NCBI GenBank assembly: GCA_036435485.1
Contig: CM071595.1
Location: 100,184,580 to 100,248,579, forward strand
Direction of reading: 5' to 3'
DNA: 64,000 nucleotides
From: Saposhnikovia divaricata
Taxonomy: Eukaryota; Streptophyta; Magnoliopsida; Apiales; Apiaceae
The translations under genes were made by a program, and so were the position numbers. A model generated the notes under the pieces. The model did not search any database. It had not been told where the DNA came from and saw only the letters and a list, made by a program, of their open reading frames with translations. Every line of letters begins with the position of its first letter. The stretch's first letter is position 1. This document shows, one piece after another, positions 9,246-18,255 of this stretch.

Positions 9246-9350
9246 ATGGCTAGAATTTTCAAGTGGGTCTTGTTGCTTCTTCTGATATTTTCATTGCCAA
9301 CAGGTTCACCAAGTACGTGTGTATATAAGAATATGTTGTGTGTGGTATAA
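9246..9350 (+). CDS. Orphan signal-peptide exon or gene fragment
   Basis: A 34-codon frame encodes MARIFKWVLLLLLIFSLP followed by TGSPSTC, a textbook secretory signal peptide, and then runs into the copy of a dispersed repeat that starts at 9344. A strong donor-like GTACGTGTG sits at 9314, so this may be the first exon of a secreted-protein gene whose remainder has been displaced or lost. No matching downstream exon was recognised before the kinase gene. It could be chance: hydrophobic frames arise easily in T-rich DNA. Confidence 0.3.
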   Translation: MARIFKWVLLLLLIFSLPTGSPSTCVYKNMLCVV

Positions 9351-9505
9351 TAATTAAAGTATATCAATCGATTAATTATATTATATATTAAAAATAATGT
9401 ATTAGTTAACTCATGTTTAATTTATATGTGATTAATATTTTGGTTAAAATTTAATAGAAGGAAAGTTGAAAAATAAATATTATTGATCTAAAAATTTAGA
9501 GAAGG
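9344..9505. repeat. Second copy of a 160-bp dispersed direct repeat
   Basis: Matches 7854-8030 through TGGTATAATAATTAAA, ATTAATTATATTAT, GGTTAAAATTTAATAGAAG and AAGTTGAAAAAT. The type is unknown; it could be part of a non-autonomous transposon. Confidence 0.7.
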
Positions 9506-10518
9506 CCTTTAATTGGTCCTAAAATAATTTCTCTTTTTTGACTGGTTAACTGCATATTATGGTAGACTCAGGTATTATAATAAAAGATACAGATTTAAAA
9601 GAAGTTTGAGAATTTTTATAAAAGATACAGATTTAAAAGAAGTTTTGAGAATTTTTTTGAAGCATCAAGCATTTCTCTCAAACTGCAAATTTATACTCCT
9701 CTAAATTATCACAACTATTTTTACAAATATATGGCAAACAAATTTTAATTGAGGGGCTGAAAATCTTCACTCTATTAAATTATCAGCAATTACAGCGAGG
9801 AAAAGACAGGCTGAGTAACTTACCCTAATTAATATTAGTATAGTTTCTTTATTGCCCTTTTTCAACGGAGTTAATTAATTCAATTTCCTTATTCAATTCA
9901 TCCAGAATGGTCACCATTAACATATGTTCACACCTTAATGGCTTCAACTGTTAAATTCTTCTGACCCCTTTTCAATTATTTATACACCTCCATATTATTT
10001 CAACATGTATCTAACTACTACCTCTATTTTATTCCTTCCATTTGTCTAAAAAATCACACACAACACAAAAGAATATGTCAATTTCTCAGCTGGCTGGCTG
10101 GCTGGCCGAGTTAACTAGCTGGCTCCCAAAAACTTCTGTCTGGCACTCAAAAATTTTATCACTCTATTAATAAGTATATATTTATAGAAAAATGGTCGTC
10201 ATGGATTTCTCATGAGATTAAAATATAAATAGCCTATAAATTAAGTGATTCCGCAAAAACATTTTTATAAATTTTAATTTTTCTCACTAAGTTTACCTAA
10301 ACATCATTAAATATGTATTGAAAAGCTTTTAATCTCGGGATTACGAATCCCCTATATTTATCATTCTACACAAATGAAGCTTGTTCAAAATTTTATCACT
10401 CTATTAATAATCTTTTTTTTTTTTTGAAGTAACTCTATTAATAATCTTAAAACCCCTTCATTTTTTAGACTGTTTCAGTTCTGGGTTTCTCTCTTTTTCA
10501 GCTCAAACCATCTAAAAG
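9506..10518. promoter_or_regulatory. Upstream region of the receptor kinase
   Basis: No gene seen. A short duplication of AAAAGATACAGATTTAAAAG lies at about 9582-9640, and (GGCT)n at about 10092-10106. CT-rich leader-like sequence appears from about 10480. The promoter is expected here but no element can be assigned with confidence. Confidence 0.35.
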
Positions 10519-10631
10519 GTGCAATCTTTCTGATCTTTATCTACTAATCTTTAGTTGGTATTTTTTATTCTAGTGTTTTTGGTTTAATATTACTGAATCT
10601 TGGAGAATCTTGGGTTTTGAGTCTGTTTTAG
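10519..10631 (+). other. Possible 5'UTR intron of the kinase gene
   Basis: A donor-like AAAG/GTGCAATC at 10515-10526 and an acceptor-like TGTTTTAG/GTC at 10624-10634 bracket a T-rich 113-bp stretch ending 30 bp before the ATG. Inferred only from splice-like signals. Confidence 0.3.
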
Positions 10632-10661
10632 GTCAAGATTTCATCTTTTAGATCTGTTAAA

Positions 10662-13166
10662 ATGATGCATACTTGTGTGCTAAAGTTGCTCATCCGGGTA
10701 TTTCTTGTGTTGATCTGTTTTGCTTGCTTTTGTTGTGGATTTAATCCTGCTGATGAGTATTATATAAATTGTGGATCCACTGCAAATGTTACAATTGGTA
10801 GTCAGGTTTATTTGGCTGATAGTTTAGCTTCAAAGTACCTTTCTAGCCCAGATAATATTTTAGGGACTACCACTTCAAATTCTATTCCACAGACTGATGA
10901 AAATGGTCTGTATAGGAATGCTAGAATTTTCACGAAAACTTCGAAGTATACCTTTTCGATTAGCCAAAAGGGGAGGGTTTGGATCCGGCTTTACTTTTCG
11001 CCGTTTGTGTTTAACAGTTATAATCCAAGTACAGCAAGTTTTTCAGTTTCGATTCCCAACCATGTGTTGCTTAATGATTTTAAATCTAGTTCTGTTGCTA
11101 AAAAGGAATTTTTAGTGAACATAACTTCTGAATCACTTGTGATCACTTTGTCGCCTTCCGCGAATTCCTTTGCATTCTTGAATGCTCTAGAAGTTGTTTC
11201 TGCCCCGGATATCCTTATCACTGATGATGCGCAAAATGTCAATCCTGCTGTGAAGTTTGAAGGTTTGCTGACACAGGCCTTGCAGACCGTTGCTAGGGTT
11301 AATATGGGAGGGCCGACTGTTACTGCTAAAAATGATACACTTGGTCGAACTTGGGAACCTGACACAAAATATCTTTTGGATGTTAATCTTGCTGGAAATG
11401 TATCAAAGCTTAATTCTGTCAAGTACCCTCCGGGAGGAGCTACAGAGGATATTGCTCCAAAAACTGTTTATGGTACTGCAACAAAGATGAGATCTGAAGA
11501 CGACCCCAGCAGCAATTTTAATGTTACATGGGATTTCCCTGTTGATCAGGGGTTTCAGTATCTAGTACGCTTTCACTTTTGCGATGTTGTAAGTGTTTCT
11601 CCCAATGAGCTCTACTTCAACGTTTTCCTCGGTCCTACTAATGTTTTACCTGACTTCGATCTGACCATCATAAATCAGAATATACTGGCTACTGCAGTAT
11701 ACAGGGATTTTGTAACTTCTTCCGTATCTAGCAGTAAGCTTCGTGTGAGTATTGGTCCATCTTCCGTGAACAATGTTTATCCTGATGCAATTCTTAATGG
11801 ACTAGAGATAATGAAGCTAAATAATTCTTTTGGAAGCCTTGGTGGGTCGGAGGCTGCACCATCTTCGTCAGGATCAGGCTCAAAGTCAAATGTCGGAGTA
11901 ATTGCGGGTGTAATAGTTGGGATTGCAGTTGTTTTGTTGATTGTTGGAATATTCTTTTATATTCGCAGGAAAAGAAGACTGGAACGTCTTCACCATTCAA
12001 AAACATGGGTCCCTCTGTCTGTTAATGCTTCGTACACAATGGGAAGTAAATTCTCTAATGGAACAGTTACCAGTGCCGGATCAGACTTTGGCTATCGGTG
12101 TCCTTTTGTGGCAGTTCAAGAGGCAACTAATAATTTTGACGAGAGCTGGGTTATTGGGATTGGTGGTTTTGGGAAGGTTTACAAGGGAGAGTTCAGTGAT
12201 GGCACAAAAGTGGCAGTTAAAAGGGGTAATCCCAGGTCCCAGCAAGGTTTGGCGGAATTCCGTACAGAAATTGAAATGCTGTCTCAATTCCGTCATCGGC
12301 ATCTTGTTTCCTTGATTGGCTACTGTGATGAAAAGAGTGAAATGATTTTAATATACGAGTATATGGAGAATGGAACTCTCAAGAGTCATCTGTATGGCTC
12401 TGGTCTTCCTAGCTTGGGCTGGAAAGAGAGACTCGAGATATGCATTGGATCAGCTAGGGGACTTCACTACCTTCACACGGGATATGCCAAAGCTGTTATT
12501 CATCGTGATGTAAAGTCTGCAAACATATTGCTCGATGAGACATTCTTGGCCAAGGTTGCTGATTTTGGCCTATCAAAAACAGGACCCGAGCTTGATCAAA
12601 CCCATGTGAGTACAGCAGTGAAAGGGAGTTTTGGGTACCTTGATCCCGAGTATTTCAGAAGGCAACAGCTCACGGAAAAATCGGACGTGTACTCATTTGG
12701 TGTTGTTCTGTTTGAAGTTCTATGTGCAAGGCCTGTTATAGATCCATCTCTTCCTAGGGAGATGGTCAACTTGGCTGAATGGGCAATGAAATGGCAGAAG
12801 CGAGGACAACTGGATCAAATTATAGATCCTAATCTTGAAGGCAAAATCAAGCCAGATTCTCTTCGAAAGTTTGCAGAAACTGCAGAAAAGTGTTTAGCTG
12901 ATTTTGGTGTTGATCGGCCCTCAATGGGAGACGTCCTTTGGAATCTTGAGTATGCACTTCAACTTCAGGAGGCAGTTCTTCATAATGATCCCGAAGAAAA
13001 CAGTACCAATATTATCCGCGAGCTATCTCCTCAACTCAATAACTTCAGTAATGACGACTCCACCACATCTGCTGGACAGCATGAAATGTCGGTTGTAGAT
13101 GATGATCTTTCAGGTGTTTCAATGAGCAGAGTATTCTCTCAACTGGTGAAGTCTGAGGGCAGATAG
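10662..13166 (+). CDS. HERK1: CrRLK1L receptor-like kinase, HERCULES1 type
   Basis: An 834-residue intact, intronless frame, the usual size and structure for this plasma-membrane family. Residues 1-26 form a signal peptide; FNPADEYYINCGS begins the extracellular malectin-like region (about 28-385); a transmembrane helix GVIAGVIVGIAVVLLIVGIF lies at about 411-433, followed by a basic stop-transfer RRKRR. The kinase domain (about 489-770) has the glycine loop GIGGFGKV, the lysine in VAVKRG, catalytic HRDVKSAN (about 614), DFG (about 634) and the activation segment GSFGYLDPEYF, so it should be active. The C-terminus DDLSGVSMSRVFSQLVKSEGR-like ending and overall order match Arabidopsis HERK1 rather than THE1 or FERONIA. 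Family role: cell-wall and RALF-peptide sensing in cell elongation. It is the only clearly functional host gene here. Confidence 0.93.
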   Translation: MMHTCVLKLLIRVFLVLICFACFCCGFNPADEYYINCGSTANVTIGSQVYLADSLASKYLSSPDNILGTTTSNSIPQTDENGLYRNARIFTKTSKYTFSISQKGRVWIRLYFSPFVFNSYNPSTASFSVSIPNHVLLNDFKSSSVAKKEFLVNITSESLVITLSPSANSFAFLNALEVVSAPDILITDDAQNVNPAVKFEGLLTQALQTVARVNMGGPTVTAKNDTLGRTWEPDTKYLLDVNLAGNVSKLNSVKYPPGGATEDIAPKTVYGTATKMRSEDDPSSNFNVTWDFPVDQGFQYLVRFHFCDVVSVSPNELYFNVFLGPTNVLPDFDLTIINQNILATAVYRDFVTSSVSSSKLRVSIGPSSVNNVYPDAILNGLEIMKLNNSFGSLGGSEAAPSSSGSGSKSNVGVIAGVIVGIAVVLLIVGIFFYIRRKRRLERLHHSKTWVPLSVNASYTMGSKFSNGTVTSAGSDFGYRCPFVAVQEATNNFDESWVIGIGGFGKVYKGEFSDGTKVAVKRGNPRSQQGLAEFRTEIEMLSQFRHRHLVSLIGYCDEKSEMILIYEYMENGTLKSHLYGSGLPSLGWKERLEICIGSARGLHYLHTGYAKAVIHRDVKSANILLDETFLAKVADFGLSKTGPELDQTHVSTAVKGSFGYLDPEYFRRQQLTEKSDVYSFGVVLFEVLCARPVIDPSLPREMVNLAEWAMKWQKRGQLDQIIDPNLEGKIKPDSLRKFAETAEKCLADFGVDRPSMGDVLWNLEYALQLQEAVLHNDPEENSTNIIRELSPQLNNFSNDDSTTSAGQHEMSVVDDDLSGVSMSRVFSQLVKSEGR

Positions 13167-13936
13167 TTTACTGCAAATGGTATGTCATATTCATTCATAT
13201 TTTTAAGGTCTCGCATTTTTTTGGGTGTTGAAGTGGCACTGTCATCTATGTCGGACATGTATGAAGGTTGGGACAAATCATAAAAACAGGCTTGAGTCCG
13301 CCAATGCATCGTCACCTTCTCAGAATGACTGAAGCACTATGATAAAGGAATGTAATTGCATTGCATGTTCCATGGATGCATAGACAAAGATTTTTATTTA
13401 ATGACAATTATATTTATTGTAATTTTCTGCAATTAGTAGTTTGAAAGATGCGACGTTTCTTTAGTGTGTAATGTTGATCTTTGGTAGAACATAGTTTCGT
13501 TGGTCTCCCTCTATTTAAAAGTACAACAATGTGTTAATCTAATGGTCTCTGAAGACTGAACTTGATTATACTTCAATAGCAATATTATTTTCTCATCACA
13601 TTACACATCTTTTGGTTTCGAATGTTGTTTCTTGAGCGCCTGCCTCCTGGACAGGGTTGTATTTTCTTTTGTTAAATGATTGAACTTTCTTAGCCAAGTG
13701 GCCATGTGTAATATTAGGTAGTTTATTGTTAGGCCAGGTATTGTTTTATTGCATGAAATATGGAATGGCAGCATATAGACAACCCTCACAGATGATTGTT
13801 AGGCCAGGTGAAAACTTCATGTGAGAAGACAGACTGAGAAGTGGGAATAATTGATGGAGAAACCACCATGCATGTGATGAAATTCGACAAACTGACAATT
13901 CAATTGGCACCAAATAGGGAAAACTGATGGTATACA
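13167..13936 (+). other. 3' flank of the kinase gene
   Basis: Non-coding. It presumably holds the 3'UTR, with a TTTATTGTAATTTTC stretch near 13411-13426 that could belong to a plant poly(A) region. A short duplication of ATTGTTAGGCCAGGT occurs at about 13726 and 13795. No ORF is supported. Confidence 0.4.
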
Positions 13937-13944
13937 CTACACAC

Positions 13945-14703
13945 TAGGGGTGCCCATGGGTAGGGTTAACCCGATATAACCGACCCTACCCGAACCGAAT
14001 TCGGCCGACCCAAACCGAAAAAAATAAAACCGAAAATTGATTGGGTTAATTGTTATCAAACCCGAATTTAATGGGTTGGTTAAGGGTTTGGTTTATTTTT
14101 AATCTAACCCAACCCAACCCGGAATATACATATGGGCTGGGCCTCTTGTACTCCTTACTCTTAGATATTTGTCTACTATAATGCAATAACCTTAACTCCT
14201 TAACTGCATATTTGATAAATATTAAGTAAACTGTTGCTTCTCTACTGAGTTCTCTCTGCTTTTATTAGACTAAATGTGAATACTCCACTTGATGTTAATT
14301 TTGTTCCATAGTTATGTACTCCAAATATGCTGGATTAAAGGCACTGATGGTTCGGATTACATAGCTCTAAGGGAATGTGACATAATGGCTGTGCTATCAT
14401 AGTTCAACATTGTACCCATGTCGTTATACTTTGTACTTGTCACTTGTCTGTCTTCCCTTATTATTATTGTAATGTAAGATGTCAATGGAAGTCATTGGAA
14501 ATATTTTGAAGTCTTCTCCATGAGTTGTTAACCTAACTCGACCCCGACCTAACCCGAACCAAACCGAACTAATTGGATTGGATCGGGGTTGGGTTACATA
14601 ATATTTTTTTAATTAATGGATTAAATTTTTATCAAACCGAATTAACTGGGTTGGGTCAAGGTTTGACCAAAACCCGACCCAACTCAGCCCATGGGCACCC
14701 CTA
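13945..14703. mobile_element. Non-autonomous hAT element
   Basis: A 759-bp element with perfect 16-bp terminal inverted repeats, TAGGGGTGCCCATGGG at 13945-13960 and its complement at 14688-14703. It is flanked by the 8-bp direct repeat CTACACAC at 13937-13944 and 14704-14711. The 8-bp duplication and the TAGGGGTG ends place it in the hAT superfamily. Subterminal stretches are rich in AACCCGA/TCGGGTT motifs on both sides, as expected for transposase binding. It has no transposase ORF and needs one in trans. It sits about 780 bp downstream of the kinase stop codon. Confidence 0.9.
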
Positions 14704-14711
14704 CTACACAC

Positions 14712-15396
14712 ACATATGGTGTCTATCTGTGTATGTTCATCTACTATTACCCACCTAAGAGAATGCATGTAATATGATTCTAGTCAGGTATTTGTAAACG
14801 TGTCAATTTGTATTGTCCTGTAATTTATTAAAATTTCAATGAAATGAATATATTTGTATATTGCAATCAAATTCTAGTAGAAATCAGGCAGTGGTATCAA
14901 AATTTATCAAAAGAAAACTGTATTTATAGCAATGGTATTTTGTTTCAAAAGATGTCAATAATCGAATCGAGTTAGAATCGAGATTTTTCTGGCATTGTCA
15001 TCCATGGTCATCGTGGTTTTGGATGGGGACACAACAGCCCCAAACCATTATCATGTGACGATTAAGTGAGATATTGTCAAAACGAAATCATTGTGAAATT
15101 GGCTTTGAAGTCATGAACTAATATTGGGTAGTACATTGTTAGATTAGGGTTTAGTAGGGGCAAACGTTTATTACGTATGGTGAAATTATATGATATAATT
15201 TTTTTGTGATATAAGTATAATAGGTTTTTTTTATGAAAACAGGACCATCTGTTTACGCATCGCAATTTTTTTTTTTTTTTTTATAATTTAAATTGCTGAT
15301 GTCATTAGGTATCATTAGAATTTAGAGCATCTATGTAAACAGAAATAATGAACTGTAACCGCACCAAAAATATGCTCTCGTCGCACAGCCATGTAA
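14712..15396. other. Non-coding spacer
   Basis: No supported gene. Contains a poly-T run at about 15267-15282. TTTGTATTGTCCTGTAATTTATT near 14810-14832 resembles a poly(A) region but is separated from the kinase by the hAT insertion. Confidence 0.4.
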
Positions 15397-15535
15397 AACC
15401 AAACCAAACCAAACATACCCAGTATATCCCGCTCAGAGCAGGGTCTGGGGAGGGTAGGTTGTACGCAGACCATGCCCCCACTTTTAGGGTAGGGAGGCTG
15501 TTTCCGTGAAGACCCTCGGCTATGTGCACGACATG
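15397..15535 (-). repeat. LINE 3' tail shared with the SINE
   Basis: On the minus strand GGAAACAGCCTCCCTA, GGGGCATGGTCTGCGTACA and ACCCTCCCCAGACCC follow in the same order and spacing as in the SINE at 8670-8745. The LINE ends in (TTTGG)n and the SINE in (TTTCG)n. Confidence 0.85.
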
Positions 15536-15744
15536 TACGGTGTGTGATATATACAAAGGAATCTATAATATATGCGACAAAGTTCACAGCAATACCTGAG
15601 CCCATGGCTTTCTCCCCACGGGACTTACCTGCAATGCCCCTAGATACCACCAAGCGAAGCTCCCTGCACCTGCACAACCGGGAAACATATGATAATAAAA
15701 ATGAAAACTGAAAATGGAAAAAGATAGCGGAGAATGCCGAACTC

Positions 15745-17343
15745 CTAAGATAAGGCCATCCGAGCCAACCCAACTCTGAGGTTCTCCACTACAGAGCCGT
15801 CCCCTAGAAGAGAGTCCACCACTCTGATCTGTCGCCTCCACGAACACCTGTCAGCGGTCATGGTCTCACTTAGGTTCATAGCCTTCAAATCCAACCTAAG
15901 CTGCTCTTCCCATGACCTCCTCGGTCTGCCTCTCCTCCTCACCCCAACAACCGAAAGACTCTCGACCCTTCGTACTGGGGCTTCTGGCCGCCTCCTACGG
16001 ACGTGGCCGAACCATCTCAACCTCCCTTCCCTAACTTTAGCAGAAAGTGGCGCCACTTCGAGCTCTGTCCTGAACACCCTATTAGGGATTCTATCTAGCA
16101 TCGTGCGGCCACACGACCACCGCAACATCCTCATTTCAGCTGCTTCCAACTTGCTTTCGTGGGTCTTCTTCGCTGCCCAGCACTCAGAACCATATAACAA
16201 CGCAGGCCGGATAGCCGCTCTATAGAATCTCCCTTTCAACTTTAAAGAAACCTTCTTGTCGCACATCACCCCTGACACTGCCCTCCACCTTTGCCACCCA
16301 GCATTGATACGATTCTTGACATCATCTTCAACCTCACCTTCCTTCTGGATGATCGACCCCAGATACTTGAACTTATCCGTACGCGGGACGATCTGATCTA
16401 CGATCTTAACCTCCACCCCTTCGTTGATGGCCTCGCCACTGAAGTTGCACCAGAGATACTTGGTTTTAGTTCTACTCACCCGCAAGCCTTGTGACTCCAA
16501 AGTTGATCTCCATAGTTCCAACTTCTCGTTGACCTCCCCCCTTGACTCCGCCACTAGCACAATATCGTCAGCGAAGAGCATGCACCACGGGACGGCGTCT
16601 TGGATCCCGCGTGACATGACATCAAGGATAAGTGCGAAAAGAAGAGGACTAAGGGCCGATCCCTGATGAAGCCCAATCTCAACAGCGAAGAAACGAGAGT
16701 CACCCACTGGGGTCCGGACGCAAGAACTAGCTTGGGAGTACATGTCTTGAATCACTCTTACGTACGACGACGATACACTCCGCTCTACGAGGGTCTTCCA
16801 AATCGCTTCACGGGGGATACTATCATATGCCTTCTCGAGATCAATGAACACCATATGGAGGTCTTTGCGGCGCTCCCTGAACTTCTCCATAAGGCGTCTG
16901 ACTAGATGGATGGCCTCGGTCGTCGATCTCCCCGGCATAAAACCAAATTGATTCTCTGAGATTTCAACTTCTCTTCTAATCCGGCCTTCTACCACTCTCT
17001 CCCAGAGTTTCATAGTATGGCTGAGTAATTTAATACCCCGATAGTTACAACAGCTCTGAGCATCTCCTTTGTTCTTGAAAAAAGGAACTACGACTCCATT
17101 CTGCTAGCATCTTAGCACCCAAGAGGAGATCATTGAACAGATTTACTAGCCATTTAACGCCAACTTCGCCAAGACAAATCCACACCTCGATTGGGATCTG
17201 ATCCGGACCCACCGCCTTCCCTTTCGCCATCTTACGAATGGCCCCCTTGACCTCGTCCTCGCTGATACGCTCACATGGAGGCGAAGGGGGGATCTCTAGT
17301 TCCCCACCGGCCCAACTCCTCCTATTCTCATTGAAAAGGTTAT
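15745..17343 (-). pseudogene. LINE reverse transcriptase, frameshifted
   Basis: An upstream frame (17045-17230) reads KAVGPDQIPIEVW, the RT fingers motif; the main frame (15745-17013, 422 aa) contains NQFGFMPGRSTTEAIHLVRR, FIDLEKAYDSIPR, HQGSALSPLLFALILD and the catalytic FADDIVLV. The C-terminal region has LLYGSECWA and the Arg-rich RLRWFGHVRRR, typical of RTE-clade plant LINEs. The two frames are joined by a frameshift around 17020-17110 where intervening conserved residues are still recognisable. It lacks the endonuclease and cannot be autonomous. Confidence 0.85.
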
Positions 17344-17364
17344 GGAAGTGTGCAACCGCTTAAT

Positions 17365-17648
17365 CTAGAGTCATATCAAATCATATGTCAACTTGTTTGT
17401 GTGTCAGTGAGCTATTATGAAGACAAATGGCACATGCACCAGTGCTTAGCCAATTTAAGGTACAGGAGCCCATCTCCCGTTCTTATGATTCAAAATATAA
17501 ATTTAAATCACCAATTGATTCAAATTATGAACCAAATTTTTAATCAAATTACTATTTACATATTATATTACATAAATAATATGTCAGATTCAAATTTTAA
17601 CCCAAATTACTATTTACATATTATATTACATAAATAATATGTCAGATT
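17365..17648. other. Spacer with a 58-bp tandem duplication
   Basis: Non-coding. Copies at 17533-17590 and 17591-17648 both contain CAAATTACTATTTACATATT and end AATATGTCAGATT, differing only near their starts. The second copy ends exactly where the 5' LTR of the Tat element begins. Confidence 0.85.
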
Positions 17649-18219
17649 TGATATGGGTAGAAATAAAATCCTATTATAATTAATATAGCATTAATTATGT
17701 AATAAATGAGGCCCAATAAGAAGGCTCGAAACCCTAATTGGACTTGAATTCGTTATACTTGGATCAAGGATGCGGCCTGTATCGGGGACGCCCTATACAA
17801 GGCCCGCTTCTAGAATTCTTGATTTGGAACACAGAAGTCTATAAGGAAACTGAATCCTTGATTGACACAAATTAGAACTACCGACTTTGAAAAAGACTTA
17901 GCCTCCAAGGCACACAGTCTGACAAGGAAACAAACTCCTACAAGGTAGGAGTCTAGAACTTTCCCCAAGGAAGATTTGCCTACCAAGTCACCTAACCCTA
18001 CTACGATTCTAAGGCTTCTTAGCCTATATAAAAGCCTGACCTCTCATTCTTAGAACTAGGTTTTTGGCTTGATTCTCAACCTCGAGATGCGTAGGCATTC
18101 TATGAGGATCGATTAGTCTCGAACACGGAAACAACCATTAAAGCACGAATCTCACGAACCCTAGCATTAAATACGCACAAACCCTAGCCAAAATTTAATA
18201 ACCTAGTTTTTATTCCACA
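17649..18219 (+). mobile_element. 5' LTR of Tat element
   Basis: Starts TGATATGGGTAGAAATAAAA and ends TTTTATTCCACA. A TATA-like CTATATAAAAGCC lies at 18022-18034. Collinear with 27984-28557 with scattered substitutions; a divergence figure was not computed. Confidence 0.92.
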
Positions 18220-18220
18220 A

Positions 18221-18240
18221 TATTTGGCGCCGTCTTTGAG
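18221..18240 (+). other. Primer-binding site
   Basis: TATTTGGCGCCGTCTTTGAG follows the LTR end. Same site as on the minus strand at 3950-3971, with G-to-T changes in its 3' half. Confidence 0.7.
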
Positions 18241-18255
18241 ACAACAACATCAACC

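Larger units (their letters stand above)
15397..17364 (-). mobile_element. 5'-truncated RTE-type LINE
   Basis: A minus-strand non-LTR retrotransposon. From 17364 down it encodes part of the linker and the reverse transcriptase, then a 3'UTR ending in the tail block at 15397-15535 and a (TTTGG)n terminus near 15397-15413. The endonuclease domain is absent, so the element is 5' truncated, the normal result of target-primed reverse transcription. No clear target duplication was found on comparing both flanks. Confidence 0.8.

Noticed and set aside
11018..11422. 134-codon minus-strand frame inside the kinase gene
   Set aside because: A shadow of the malectin-like coding region; it has no motif or separate signals.
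15305..15847. Several overlapping small frames at the LINE end
   Set aside because: They are alternative frames of the LINE C-terminus, 3'UTR and tail.
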